This document shows positions 41,491 to 48,205 of a stretch of 48,205 nucleotides of DNA, piece by piece; the stretch's first letter is position 1; each line of letters starts with the position of its first letter. The stretch covers positions 1 to 48,205 of the forward strand of contig JAFSNB010000004.1 in NCBI GenBank assembly GCA_017447625.1. Direction: 5' to 3'. The position numbers and the translations under genes were made by a program. The notes under the pieces were generated by a model that saw nothing but the letters and a program-made list of their open reading frames with translations, did not search any database and was not told the DNA's origin. The stretch comes from Bacteroidaceae bacterium. GTDB lineage: Bacteria > Bacteroidota > Bacteroidia > Bacteroidales > Bacteroidaceae.

Positions 41491-42489
41491 ATGTCAAAGA
41501 AGAAATTACACAAATTACCCCAACATGATATTATTAGAGTTTTTGAGGGTTTCGCAGGTTATGGTGGAGCTTCTTTTGGATTAAAACGTTCCGGCCTGAA
41601 CTATCAGGTAATAGGAATGTCCGAGTTTAATCCATTTGCCAGCAAATTACTCGAAGCAAATTTCCCTAAAATAAGGAATTGGGGAGATATCACAAAGATA
41701 GATCCAAAGGATTTGCCTGATTTCGATATGTTTACGGGAGGTTTCCCTTGCCAACCATTTTCATCAGCAGGAATGCAGATGGGTGAAGATGACAGATATG
41801 GTAGAGGAACGCTTTTCTATGAGATAATGAGGATTCTGAAGGAGAAACGTCCCCGATATCTCTTATTGGAAAACGTCAAGGGATTTACAGCTAAGAAATT
41901 TGAACCTACAAGAAATCGAATAAAGGAGATTCTACGCGAACTTGGTTATGGTGAACTCCAGTACGCGATCCTTAATTCGTGCGATTATGGTATTCCCCAA
42001 AATCGTGAAAGAATATGGATGTTTGCAATGTTAGGTGGAGTCCCTGAAGGATTCAACATCGTTCCACCTAAAATTAGGCTGACTAAAAGATTTGGTGACT
42101 TTTTGGATAAGAATGCTCCATCATACCTCTATCTGTCTCAGGCACAAATAGCTCATCTAAAGGAGAAACATCATATAGATTCTTTTGTAGTTGAGGAACC
42201 ACTTTGCTTTGATGTATACAATAAGAAAATAAAGACTAATGCCTTGAGTATAACTATCACACAGCCTGAGCATAATAGTCTTCGAGTTGTTGAAGTTCCC
42301 AAAGAAGATGGTTTGGAGATCGTTAGAAAGATGTCTGTTGATGAACAGTTTAGGTTTATGGGATTTGAGGATGGTGAATTGAATTATGCCGGTCAGTCTT
42401 ATTCCCAATTATCTACAAGAGCAGGTAATGGATGGGATGTGAATTTGGTAGGAATATTATTAAATCATATATTTAGTCAGTTGTTATGA
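41491..42489 (+). CDS. C5-cytosine DNA methyltransferase
   Basis: A 332-residue enzyme that adds a methyl group to C5 of cytosine in a specific sequence. Motif I FEGFAGYGGASFGL (18-31), motif IV GGFPCQPFSSAG with catalytic Cys87, motif VI LLENVKG (126-131), motif VIII QNRERIW (170-176). The target-recognition segment is ~200-270, and motifs IX-X lie at the end (FRFMGFEDGELN, STRAGNGWDVNLVG). Complete. Its stop overlaps the start of the McrB-like gene (ATGA). Codon use and base composition are AT-richer than the housekeeping genes upstream, consistent with transfer. It presumably protects self DNA from the nuclease of the next two genes. Recognition sequence cannot be predicted. Confidence 0.95.
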   Translation: MSKKKLHKLPQHDIIRVFEGFAGYGGASFGLKRSGLNYQVIGMSEFNPFASKLLEANFPKIRNWGDITKIDPKDLPDFDMFTGGFPCQPFSSAGMQMGEDDRYGRGTLFYEIMRILKEKRPRYLLLENVKGFTAKKFEPTRNRIKEILRELGYGELQYAILNSCDYGIPQNRERIWMFAMLGGVPEGFNIVPPKIRLTKRFGDFLDKNAPSYLYLSQAQIAHLKEKHHIDSFVVEEPLCFDVYNKKIKTNALSITITQPEHNSLRVVEVPKEDGLEIVRKMSVDEQFRFMGFEDGELNYAGQSYSQLSTRAGNGWDVNLVGILLNHIFSQLL

Positions 42490-44312
42490 AAATAGATTTA
42501 GGCTCATTTGCTTTTGGTTCATCAGTTTCAAGTGGAGGTAATACTCCATCATGGGGAACATCCCTTGGTCAGATTAAGCCAGACCTTAAGCTTACTTATC
42601 CTGGTTATGATAATATAGTCATAGGAATGGTAAATAAATCTATTCCAGTAGATAAGGTTTTTATTCCACTAGGAAAAGGTGGTCATGTATGTAATAGCCT
42701 TGAAGATGAAGGAATTTTGCTTGCTGCTCTATTTGATAAGGTATATATCAATGAGATAAAGGTGAACGCTCCATTCATAATGCTTATATACAAGGAAAGT
42801 TCCGATAGTTGGGCAGGAAGAAAAACACTAAAGTATAGTGTGAAAATAGAATACCGAAGGAATAGAAATGACATTGTCTATAATTCGAATTTTGTAATTG
42901 CAGCAAGAAAGGCACTTCATCTAGCCGATAATGCATGTTGGGTAATTAGTGATATGTTTATCTTGAACCAAGATGAGTTGCATATGATTGCTGGTATCGT
43001 AAATCCCAATCAATCAGAGACCTATCCTACAACTGAGTCGCGAAAAGCAGCTTTTATTAATGCAATAAAAACTACGTTTGATGAAAATCCACATTTTAAA
43101 CAAAAATATTTAAATGATCAATTAAATGAATCTTTAATAATACAGGAACAACCTACAGCAGCATCCGCCTACAGACCTTACATTACAGCCATCAAATCCA
43201 AGCCATTCCTTTTGCTAGCAGGCATCTCTGGAACAGGTAAGAGTCGTATTGTGCGCGAGTTAGCTCGTGCTTGTTGGGATGAGGGAAGTGAAGAATACGA
43301 AGCGCAGAAACCGAAGAACTTTGAAATGGTGCAGGTGAAGCCTAATTGGCATGATTCGAGTGAGCTGATAGGTTATGTTAGTCGTGTAAGTGGGGAGCCC
43401 GTTTATGTTGCAGGCGACTTTCTGAAGTTTGTAGCAAGAGCTTGGGAAGAACCCGAAGTGCCCTATTTCCTTTGTTTGGACGAAATGAATTTGGCTCCTG
43501 TGGAACAGTATTTTGCTGAGTATTTAAGTGTGGTGGAAAGTAGAAAAGCGGACGAACACGGTAAAATAGTTACAGACCCAATATTAAAGAAGAGCAAAGA
43601 GGATTGGTATCGTGTTTTAACGAGTGAGTTGACAGATTATGACGAGGTACGCAATCGTTTTCTTGAAGAAGGTATTTGCATTCCACAAAACTTGATAGTA
43701 ATTGGAACTGTCAATATGGACGAGACCACTTTCTCATTCTCACGTAAGGTGCTTGACAGAGCTATGACAATAGAGATGAATGAGGTTGATTTGGATGGCG
43801 GTCTTGAAGATAAGTATGAATATATAGGGAAACTTGGCGCCGCAGAACTGATAGGAAATGCTGTGGAGGGAGTTGATATTTACTCTTCTTACAAGGCTGT
43901 CTGCGATACGGTTATCGATTACCTTAAGAAGATAAATGAGAAACTTGAGGGGACTCCTTTCAAGATTGCCTATCGTACTAGAAATGAAGTACTCCTATAT
44001 GTTGTAAACAATCTGCCGTATAATCGGATTGAAGGTGATGATGAGTCAACCTATAAGGAGGAATTCGTTATCGCCCGTGCACTAGACGAGATAACCAACA
44101 TGAAAATACTCTCACGTATTGAAGGTGATGAATCTAAAGTAAGCGAAGCGTTCTTACAGGATTTAAAAGAGACGATAAGAGACGGCTTACTATCCGTGTC
44201 TGACGAACTTTTCGATGAAGACGAAGACGGCATATATACTTCCATTTCCATCGCCAAATTAGACGAGATGAAAAAGCGTCTTACTTCTGGCTATACAAGT
44301 TTTTGGAGCTAA
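42486..44312 (+). CDS. McrB-like AAA+ ATPase of a restriction system
   Basis: A 608-residue protein. The first ~210 residues are a separate domain without recognised family, probably DNA recognition. Then an McrB-type AAA+ motor: Walker A GISGTGKS (246-253), Walker B FLCLDEMN (328-335), and TVNMDETTFSFSRKVLDRA (409-427), where the NMDE segment corresponds to the MNxxD signature of McrB GTPases and the end to the arginine-finger region. A helical lid and acidic tail follow. It overlaps the methyltransferase by 4 bases and ends directly at the nuclease gene, so the three are one operon. By analogy with McrBC and LlaJI it powers translocation for the nuclease partner. GTP preference is an assumption. 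Confidence 0.88.
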   Translation: MKIDLGSFAFGSSVSSGGNTPSWGTSLGQIKPDLKLTYPGYDNIVIGMVNKSIPVDKVFIPLGKGGHVCNSLEDEGILLAALFDKVYINEIKVNAPFIMLIYKESSDSWAGRKTLKYSVKIEYRRNRNDIVYNSNFVIAARKALHLADNACWVISDMFILNQDELHMIAGIVNPNQSETYPTTESRKAAFINAIKTTFDENPHFKQKYLNDQLNESLIIQEQPTAASAYRPYITAIKSKPFLLLAGISGTGKSRIVRELARACWDEGSEEYEAQKPKNFEMVQVKPNWHDSSELIGYVSRVSGEPVYVAGDFLKFVARAWEEPEVPYFLCLDEMNLAPVEQYFAEYLSVVESRKADEHGKIVTDPILKKSKEDWYRVLTSELTDYDEVRNRFLEEGICIPQNLIVIGTVNMDETTFSFSRKVLDRAMTIEMNEVDLDGGLEDKYEYIGKLGAAELIGNAVEGVDIYSSYKAVCDTVIDYLKKINEKLEGTPFKIAYRTRNEVLLYVVNNLPYNRIEGDDESTYKEEFVIARALDEITNMKILSRIEGDESKVSEAFLQDLKETIRDGLLSVSDELFDEDEDGIYTSISIAKLDEMKKRLTSGYTSFWS

Positions 44313-44318
44313 TTGTCT

Positions 44319-46490
44319 ATGGAACTGCTGACGATACAACACGAGGACTTCACGATGTATGTGGAGTGTTCGAAGTATGAAGCCATCTGGGAAAAGGCTG
44401 TAAGGAATGTGGGCGAAGAGAATCTGCTCACTACTTACACTTGGACGGATGGCGTGAAGTCAGCTACGATTGGCGATGAGCCATTAGAGAATGGTAGTCA
44501 GGCAAGGGCGGTGTTTTTTGATAATGCAGAATATCCCATCTGGGTGGAGTTTGGAAAGCATGTGAGCAAGGCCCAGTTCGGATCGATTATCCAAGCAGAT
44601 AATGACAGGTTCAGCTTCAGAGGCCATACTTTAGCTGGCTTTATCAATTATGGCAATGAGATAGGCCGGAGCGAGCTACAGCTGGTATATAATATAGGTA
44701 AGGAACAACGACACTTCAAGTTAGGTTATGAGGTACTGAGTACCAAACTTAATTATCACGAGCATTGGAAGAAAATCATCGAGGACATTGAGGCGGAATA
44801 TCGCATGTTGTCGCTCGACTACATGAAGCGAACTTTTCATGGCTTCTCGCCCGATACGACAGGCGACACTCCTGAACTGATATGGTGGAGCATCTTTGCT
44901 GGTGAACAGGAGAAGTTTGTGAAGGCTTGCCGCAGTATAATAGAACGACCTCGTCGCAGACTAAGAGGCTATGAGGTCTATTTGAGGGCAGACAAACTGA
45001 AGCGTGTTCCTGCAAACATAGAAAACGAGCTGGCTGAACACAGACGAGAGCAGGGGCATCTGTATCGTATAGAAGAACATATTCAGTCGAACGACACACA
45101 GGAAAACCGCTTCCTTAAATATGCATTGGGTGAGATTACGACTAAATACGAAACGCTGAAACGGCGCATAGAGGCCATTAGGGGTGTAGGAAACTCTTTG
45201 CATGAGGAAATGAATACGATGCTCGTCACGTTAAAACATTTGCAACGCAACCCGTTCTTCAGAACCGTGGGAAGGTTCAAGGGCTTGACTCAAGAGAGTC
45301 TTGTGCTACAAAGAGCCACAGGTTATAGTCAGGTGTATAGGACTTGGAACTTGTTGCGCAGGGCTTATTCGTTGAATGATGGAATATACAGGCTGCAATC
45401 AAAGGACATCGCTACGCTCTACGAGATATGGTGCTTTATCGAGGTTAGTCATATCGTCAAGGAACAACTGGGCTTAGACGTTGATGTTGACCACCGTAAC
45501 CGCATGGAGATGAACGGGGTATTCACTTGGGAATTAGGCAAAGGGGAACATTCACGAATCTTATTCAGGAAGGATGGCGTGGAGATGGCAGAACTTGTCT
45601 ATAACCCTAAGCATACAGAAAAGGAGAACGACTCCATCAGTATGGAGCACCTTGTGGTTCCTACCGTTCCCCAAAAGCCTGATATCGTGCTACAACTGAC
45701 CAAGGACGATATTGAGAAAGGCATGAAGATGACATATCTTTTCGATGCCAAATATCGTATTAACGACAGAACCAGCGAAGGAGTGGATACACCTCCTGAC
45801 GATGCCATAAACCAAATGCACCGCTATAGGGATGCCATTTATTATAGGGAAAACAAAGAGGGAGAGACAGGCTTGAAGAAGGAGATTATTGGCGGATATA
45901 TCCTTTTCCCCGGTAATGGTGACCCCTTGGAAGTGGCTAAGGCCAAGTTCCAGCAATCGCTCGATGAAGTAAACATAGGTGCTTTCCCGTTGAGACCCAA
46001 AGATGAGGAGAACAGAAAGCTATTGGAGAATTTTATTGCGGAATTGATTGGAAAAGCCTCAACGGAAATCCTTGGCTGCAGCATACCGCAGAAAGGATTG
46101 TTCTATACGCCTGTAGAACCAAAGGATGCTGTATATATGATACTCACGCTTGACGATAAAGCCAATAGCGATGTCCATGCAATACTGGAAGGACGTGCAA
46201 ATGTTATCATTATGGGGAAAAAGGGCATTGAGGAAACAAAGGACATACAAACTATCCGATACATTGCGCCTATAATACCTGGTGGACATATTGAAGGATA
46301 CTATAGAGTTGAAAAGGCAAATCTCGTACGTGTGAATGATGCAGATTATCCCATTCGAATCAAGTTTGATGTTTGCGATTGGGTAAAATTGGAGCGTTCA
46401 GCGAAGTTCGGAATGTCGAAATGGGCTTTTCGGGGTGTATGCAAAACGCATGAAGAATTCTTCAAACATTGCAATGAACATGCAATTTAA
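44319..46490 (+). CDS. McrC/LlaJI-like PD-(D/E)xK restriction nuclease (DUF2357-like)
   Basis: A 723-residue protein; I start at ATG 44319, six bases after the preceding stop. The N-terminal half is beta- then helix-rich and resembles DUF2357 restriction proteins (YRTWNLLRRAYSLNDGIYRLQSKDIATLYEIWCFIEV is typical). The nuclease core has KPDIVLQ with Asp455 and YLFDAKYR with Asp476-Ala-Lys478, followed by AINQMHRYRDAIYY, the PD-(D/E)xK arrangement of McrC-type enzymes. A C-terminal ~150-residue domain (VYMILTLDDKANSDVHAILEGRAN...) is unfamiliar and might read DNA. With the McrB-like ATPase it should form the restriction complex. A DinJ-type gene follows after 114 bases with its own promoter. 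Confidence 0.88.
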   Translation: MELLTIQHEDFTMYVECSKYEAIWEKAVRNVGEENLLTTYTWTDGVKSATIGDEPLENGSQARAVFFDNAEYPIWVEFGKHVSKAQFGSIIQADNDRFSFRGHTLAGFINYGNEIGRSELQLVYNIGKEQRHFKLGYEVLSTKLNYHEHWKKIIEDIEAEYRMLSLDYMKRTFHGFSPDTTGDTPELIWWSIFAGEQEKFVKACRSIIERPRRRLRGYEVYLRADKLKRVPANIENELAEHRREQGHLYRIEEHIQSNDTQENRFLKYALGEITTKYETLKRRIEAIRGVGNSLHEEMNTMLVTLKHLQRNPFFRTVGRFKGLTQESLVLQRATGYSQVYRTWNLLRRAYSLNDGIYRLQSKDIATLYEIWCFIEVSHIVKEQLGLDVDVDHRNRMEMNGVFTWELGKGEHSRILFRKDGVEMAELVYNPKHTEKENDSISMEHLVVPTVPQKPDIVLQLTKDDIEKGMKMTYLFDAKYRINDRTSEGVDTPPDDAINQMHRYRDAIYYRENKEGETGLKKEIIGGYILFPGNGDPLEVAKAKFQQSLDEVNIGAFPLRPKDEENRKLLENFIAELIGKASTEILGCSIPQKGLFYTPVEPKDAVYMILTLDDKANSDVHAILEGRANVIIMGKKGIEETKDIQTIRYIAPIIPGGHIEGYYRVEKANLVRVNDADYPIRIKFDVCDWVKLERSAKFGMSKWAFRGVCKTHEEFFKHCNEHAI

Positions 46491-46518
46491 TGTGTGCATA
46501 TAATTTTCTTGCTAATTT

Positions 46519-46579
46519 TTTGTTCATTCTGATGAATTGTTATACATTTGCCCCCGAAATGATGGCATAGTGCTATCAT
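46519..46579 (+). promoter_or_regulatory. Promoter and palindromic operator of the DinJ-type antitoxin gene
   Basis: TTTG (46519-46522), 20 bases, TACATTTG (46543-46550): a full promoter. Just after it ATGATGGCA (46559-46567), three bases and TGCTATCAT (46571-46579) make a 21-base palindrome with one mismatch. Its position over the start site fits autorepression, as is usual for ribbon-helix-helix antitoxins. Confidence 0.65.
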
Positions 46580-46604
46580 ATCGCGGATAAATAGATATGA
46601 GATT

Positions 46605-46907
46605 ATGGCACAATCGGCAGTTACAGTCAGGATGGACTCTGAAATGAAAACGCAGTTTGACGCACTCTGCGAGCAGTTTGGTATGAGCGTCAATACGGCG
46701 TTCAACGTCTTTGTGAAAGCTGTGATAAGAAGTCGCAGCATTCCCTTTGCCATCAAGGGGACGCCAAGTGCGCAGGATTTGTTTATGCAGCAAAGAAGCG
46801 CTGCTGAGTTGAGCCAGGAGCCTGAACTCTCGCTGGATGAAATCAACGAGGAGATTCGTGCGGCAAGGGAAGAAATGAGGAGAATGATGGATTCGAAAAA
46901 GAAATAA
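46605..46907 (+). CDS. RelB/DinJ-family antitoxin without adjacent toxin
   Basis: A 100-residue protein. MAQSAVTVRMDSEMKTQFDALCEQFGMSVNTAFNVFVKAVIRSRSIPF is the ribbon-helix-helix DNA-binding domain of DinJ/RelB antitoxins. The remaining 50 residues are charged and helical (ELSLDEINEEIRAAREEMRRMM), the part that normally wraps the toxin. No YafQ/RelE-type toxin frame is found on either side; the next gene, 14 bases on, is vsr. It may be an orphan antitoxin, a regulator of vsr, or neutralise a toxin encoded elsewhere. Confidence 0.88.
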   Translation: MAQSAVTVRMDSEMKTQFDALCEQFGMSVNTAFNVFVKAVIRSRSIPFAIKGTPSAQDLFMQQRSAAELSQEPELSLDEINEEIRAAREEMRRMMDSKKK

Positions 46908-46921
46908 CACATTGGGGTGTT

Positions 46922-47479
46922 ATGGACAAACTCACACCACAGCAGCGGCATAAGAATATGGCGGCTATTCGATCGAAAGATACGAAGCCGGAGATGATTG
47001 TGCGACGTGGGCTGTGGAAGAGAGGGTTCAGATACAGGCTTAACCATAAGCGGTTACCTGGGCACCCGGACTTGGTGCTGAGGAAATATAGGACATGTAT
47101 CTTCGTGAATGGATGCTTTTGGCATGGACACCAAGTTCAATTCATAATGCAGAATTCACAATGCATAATTGAGAGTTCTGAGTGCTGCAAGATTCCGAAG
47201 ACGAACCGCGAGTTTTGGGTGAATAAGATTCGCAGAAACAAGGAGCGAGACAGCGAAGAACAACGGAAGTTGGCAGAGATGGGTTGGCATTGTATTACAG
47301 TCTGGGAGTGTGAGCTGAAACCATCGAAGCGAGAAGAAACACTGGACTCGATTGCGTTTACTTTAAATCACATCTGGCTGCAAGACCATCACGCCAAGAT
47401 TGTGCAATACCCTTCAATGGATGAAGACGATATACAAATGTCTATGGCTGCAGAAGAAGATGGTGAATACAGAACTTGA
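46922..47479 (+). CDS. vsr: Very short patch repair endonuclease Vsr, with repeat insertion
   Basis: A 185-residue nuclease that nicks next to T:G mismatches left when 5-methylcytosine deaminates; it fits the methyltransferase in the same island. MDKLTPQQRHKNMAAIRSKDTKPEMIVRRGLW is the typical N-terminus; catalytic Asp50 is in LPGHPDLVL; FVNGCFWHGH carries zinc ligand Cys65 and His68/His70. Position 63 is Asn where E. coli Vsr has the active-site His64. Then residues ~72-87 are foreign: they come from AT-rich AATTCATAATGC repeat DNA and separate His70 from the Cys (88/89) expected directly after it. KIPKTNREFWVNKI and WECEL resume the family. The insertion is in frame; activity is uncertain. 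Confidence 0.88.
   Translation: MDKLTPQQRHKNMAAIRSKDTKPEMIVRRGLWKRGFRYRLNHKRLPGHPDLVLRKYRTCIFVNGCFWHGHQVQFIMQNSQCIIESSECCKIPKTNREFWVNKIRRNKERDSEEQRKLAEMGWHCITVWECELKPSKREETLDSIAFTLNHIWLQDHHAKIVQYPSMDEDDIQMSMAAEEDGEYRT
47135..47180. repeat. AATTCATAATGC-type repeat inserted in vsr
   Basis: CAATTCATAATGC, AATTCACAATGC and ATAATT words in succession, like those at 34465-34480 and 39757-39783 and inside the M60 gene at 13314-13348. They are translated as QFIMQNSQCII. Confidence 0.8.
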
Positions 47480-47625
47480 GAAGTATATTAAACAGAAGGA
47501 TATTGAGGTGTTTTTAGTTGAAATACAATAAGTTAGAAAAGCCTTAAATTTACTCGTATGAGTGAAATGGTACTCTCCACCACTTTAGGCCTAACGCGCA
47601 TTAAATCAGGGTGTTAAATGCGCGG
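47480..47625. other. Non-coding stretch after vsr with hairpin
   Basis: The 725 bases from 47480 to the window end hold no convincing gene. Near 47595-47624 CGCGCATTAA and TTAAATGCGCG form a hairpin that may end the island transcript, although no T tract follows. A 28-codon open frame entering from the right edge on the minus strand (stop at 48118-48120) could be the end of a protein but is too short to judge. Confidence 0.4.
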
Positions 47626-47628
47626 AGA

Positions 47629-47790
47629 CTGTCCACTAACTCTCCACTATGCTTCCACCGCAAAACCCCGCCCCTAAAATCTTAAACTCCTTAAACTTTT
47701 TAAACTCTTATGCTGACTCTAAACTCTAAACGATACACTCTAAACTTTGTCCATAGGACTGTGGAGAGCGAGTGGAGAGTTCGTGGACAG
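47629..47790. repeat. 11-bp phased inverted array, TCCAC/GTGGA
   Basis: TCCAC recurs at 47632, 47643 and 47654 (11-base period). About 100 bases later GTGGA recurs at 47761, 47772 and 47783 (11-base period). The two 30-base halves are reverse complements with few mismatches. Between them are TTAAACT and CTCTAAACTC words. Same layout as the 5662-5737 array but with a different unit. Confidence 0.8.
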
Positions 47791-47916
47791 CCTCCACGGG
47801 TCAAAGAGAATGAATACCAACCTCTTAACCCCCAAGTGGTGGAGAGCTCTCTTTTGTTCATAGAGAAAAATAATGGCATAGAGTGGGACAAAAAATCGAT
47901 TGAGGTCCAACCTCCA

Positions 47917-48065
47917 TTTGATGCTGGTAAAAGTGTCATCTGACCAAGGGCAAAACCACTTTTGACCAGCATCAAAACGCAATTACACCTTGATGTAATC
48001 GCATATGCACCTCGATGTAAACGCCAATGCACCTTGATGTAAACGCCAACACAACGTGATGAAAC
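47917..48065. repeat. 22-bp array sharing words with the 5.9-6.1 kb arrays
   Basis: TTTGATGCTGGTAAAAGTG (47917-47935) and its near inverse CACTTTTGACCAGCATCAAA (47957-47976) form a hairpin around a 21-base spacer containing GACCAAGGGCAAAA. Then CACCTTGATGTAA-type units begin at 47986, 48008, 48030 and 48052, exactly 22 bases apart. Read on the minus strand these are the array B word (TTACATCAAGGTG), the GATGCTGGTCAA word and a GCCC(A/T)TGGTCA word of the 5948-6082 region. Confidence 0.85.
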
Positions 48066-48205
48066 TGAGGTGTACTGATTTAGGTTGACAGTTTATATTC
48101 TTAATTTCAATACGGGTTTACAATCCTGTTTGTTTACATTGTTTTAGCGGTGTCTTTCTTATTCCTAAGAGAGTTGACACCTGGAACGCTTTGTCCCATT
48201 TCAGG

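Noticed and set aside
42486-46490. Classical methylation-dependent McrBC (type IV) system
   Set aside because: A 5mC methyltransferase in the same operon would make such a system act against its host, so a modification-blocked, LlaJI-like system is more likely.
46605-46907. Complete toxin-antitoxin pair
   Set aside because: Only the DinJ-type antitoxin is present; no RelE/YafQ-like frame was found within 1 kb on either strand.
47700-48032. 110-codon minus-strand frame near the right edge
   Set aside because: It runs through the 11-bp and 22-bp arrays and their inverse; protein-like words are repeat translations.
48118-48205. Partial minus-strand frame entering from the right edge
   Set aside because: Only 28 codons before the stop are visible (ending CKQTGL); too short to call a gene or a transposase end.

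Overview
The window is a stretch of a Bacteroidales chromosome, most likely Prevotella or a close relative. The support is: (i) many genes are preceded by the Bacteroidetes sigma-factor -7 box TAnnTTTG, in a few cases with a TTTG -33 box 20-21 bases upstream; (ii) several large exported proteins end in the type IX secretion (T9SS) sorting signature 'LPKG(I/V)Y(I/L)xNG(K/Q/R)K'; (iii) lipoproteins carry acidic residues after the lipobox Cys; (iv) the family content (DUF3244, DUF4954, DUF4861, GH105, GH20, rhamnose mutarotase) fits. No rRNA or tRNA gene was recognised.

Layout. 1-5.4 kb: a leftward secretion and regulation cluster with a membrane-tethered TPR/HTH protein, a DUF3244 protein, a subtilisin-like T9SS protease broken by two homopolymer frameshifts, and two lipoproteins. 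5.4-6.2 kb: non-coding DNA with 11- and 22-bp phased arrays. 6.2-9.8 kb: an AAA ATPase with a DUF234-type end, three small proteins and nagB. 10-13.2 kb: a beta-propeller lipoprotein with a CxxCH motif plus a membrane partner. 13.3-20.7 kb: two large T9SS cargo proteins, one an M60 metallopeptidase. 20.9-23.6 kb: DUF4954 and a divergent HSPxAF-type protein. 23.7-34.5 kb: DUF4861, GH105, a PL26-like rhamnogalacturonan lyase, then dnaG, a phosphopantetheinyl transferase, a histidine acid phosphatase, an AraC-type regulator and L-rhamnose mutarotase. 34.6-40.6 kb: another T9SS metallopeptidase-like protein, a YhaM-type HD protein, a GH20 hexosaminidase and an SGNH esterase. 40.8-41.2 kb: a candidate structured RNA gene. 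41.35-47.5 kb: a visibly AT-richer defence island with a C5-cytosine methyltransferase, an McrB-like AAA ATPase, a PD-(D/E)xK nuclease (McrC/LlaJI-like), a DinJ-type antitoxin and Vsr.

How the genes work together. GH105, DUF4861, the PL26-like lyase and rhamnose mutarotase form a dispersed rhamnogalacturonan-I set. GH20, NagB, M60 and the DUF6055-like protein point to host or microbial glycoconjugate breakdown. The restriction island pairs a 5mC methyltransferase with the mismatch nuclease that repairs 5mC deamination.

The most unusual layer is non-coding. Intergenic DNA is filled with short, strictly phased micro-arrays (units of 7, 8, 9, 11 or 22 bp) and GC-rich imperfect palindromes. Some families recur at distant loci, and some sit in frame inside genes (dnaG, the PL26-like gene, vsr, the M60 peptidase, the HSPxAF protein, the CxxCH lipoprotein). 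Second, the 41.0-41.5 kb region holds an RNA whose terminator loop is complementary to its own 5' part, followed by a leader in front of the methyltransferase that could form mutually exclusive hairpins. These two are my main candidates for something undescribed.
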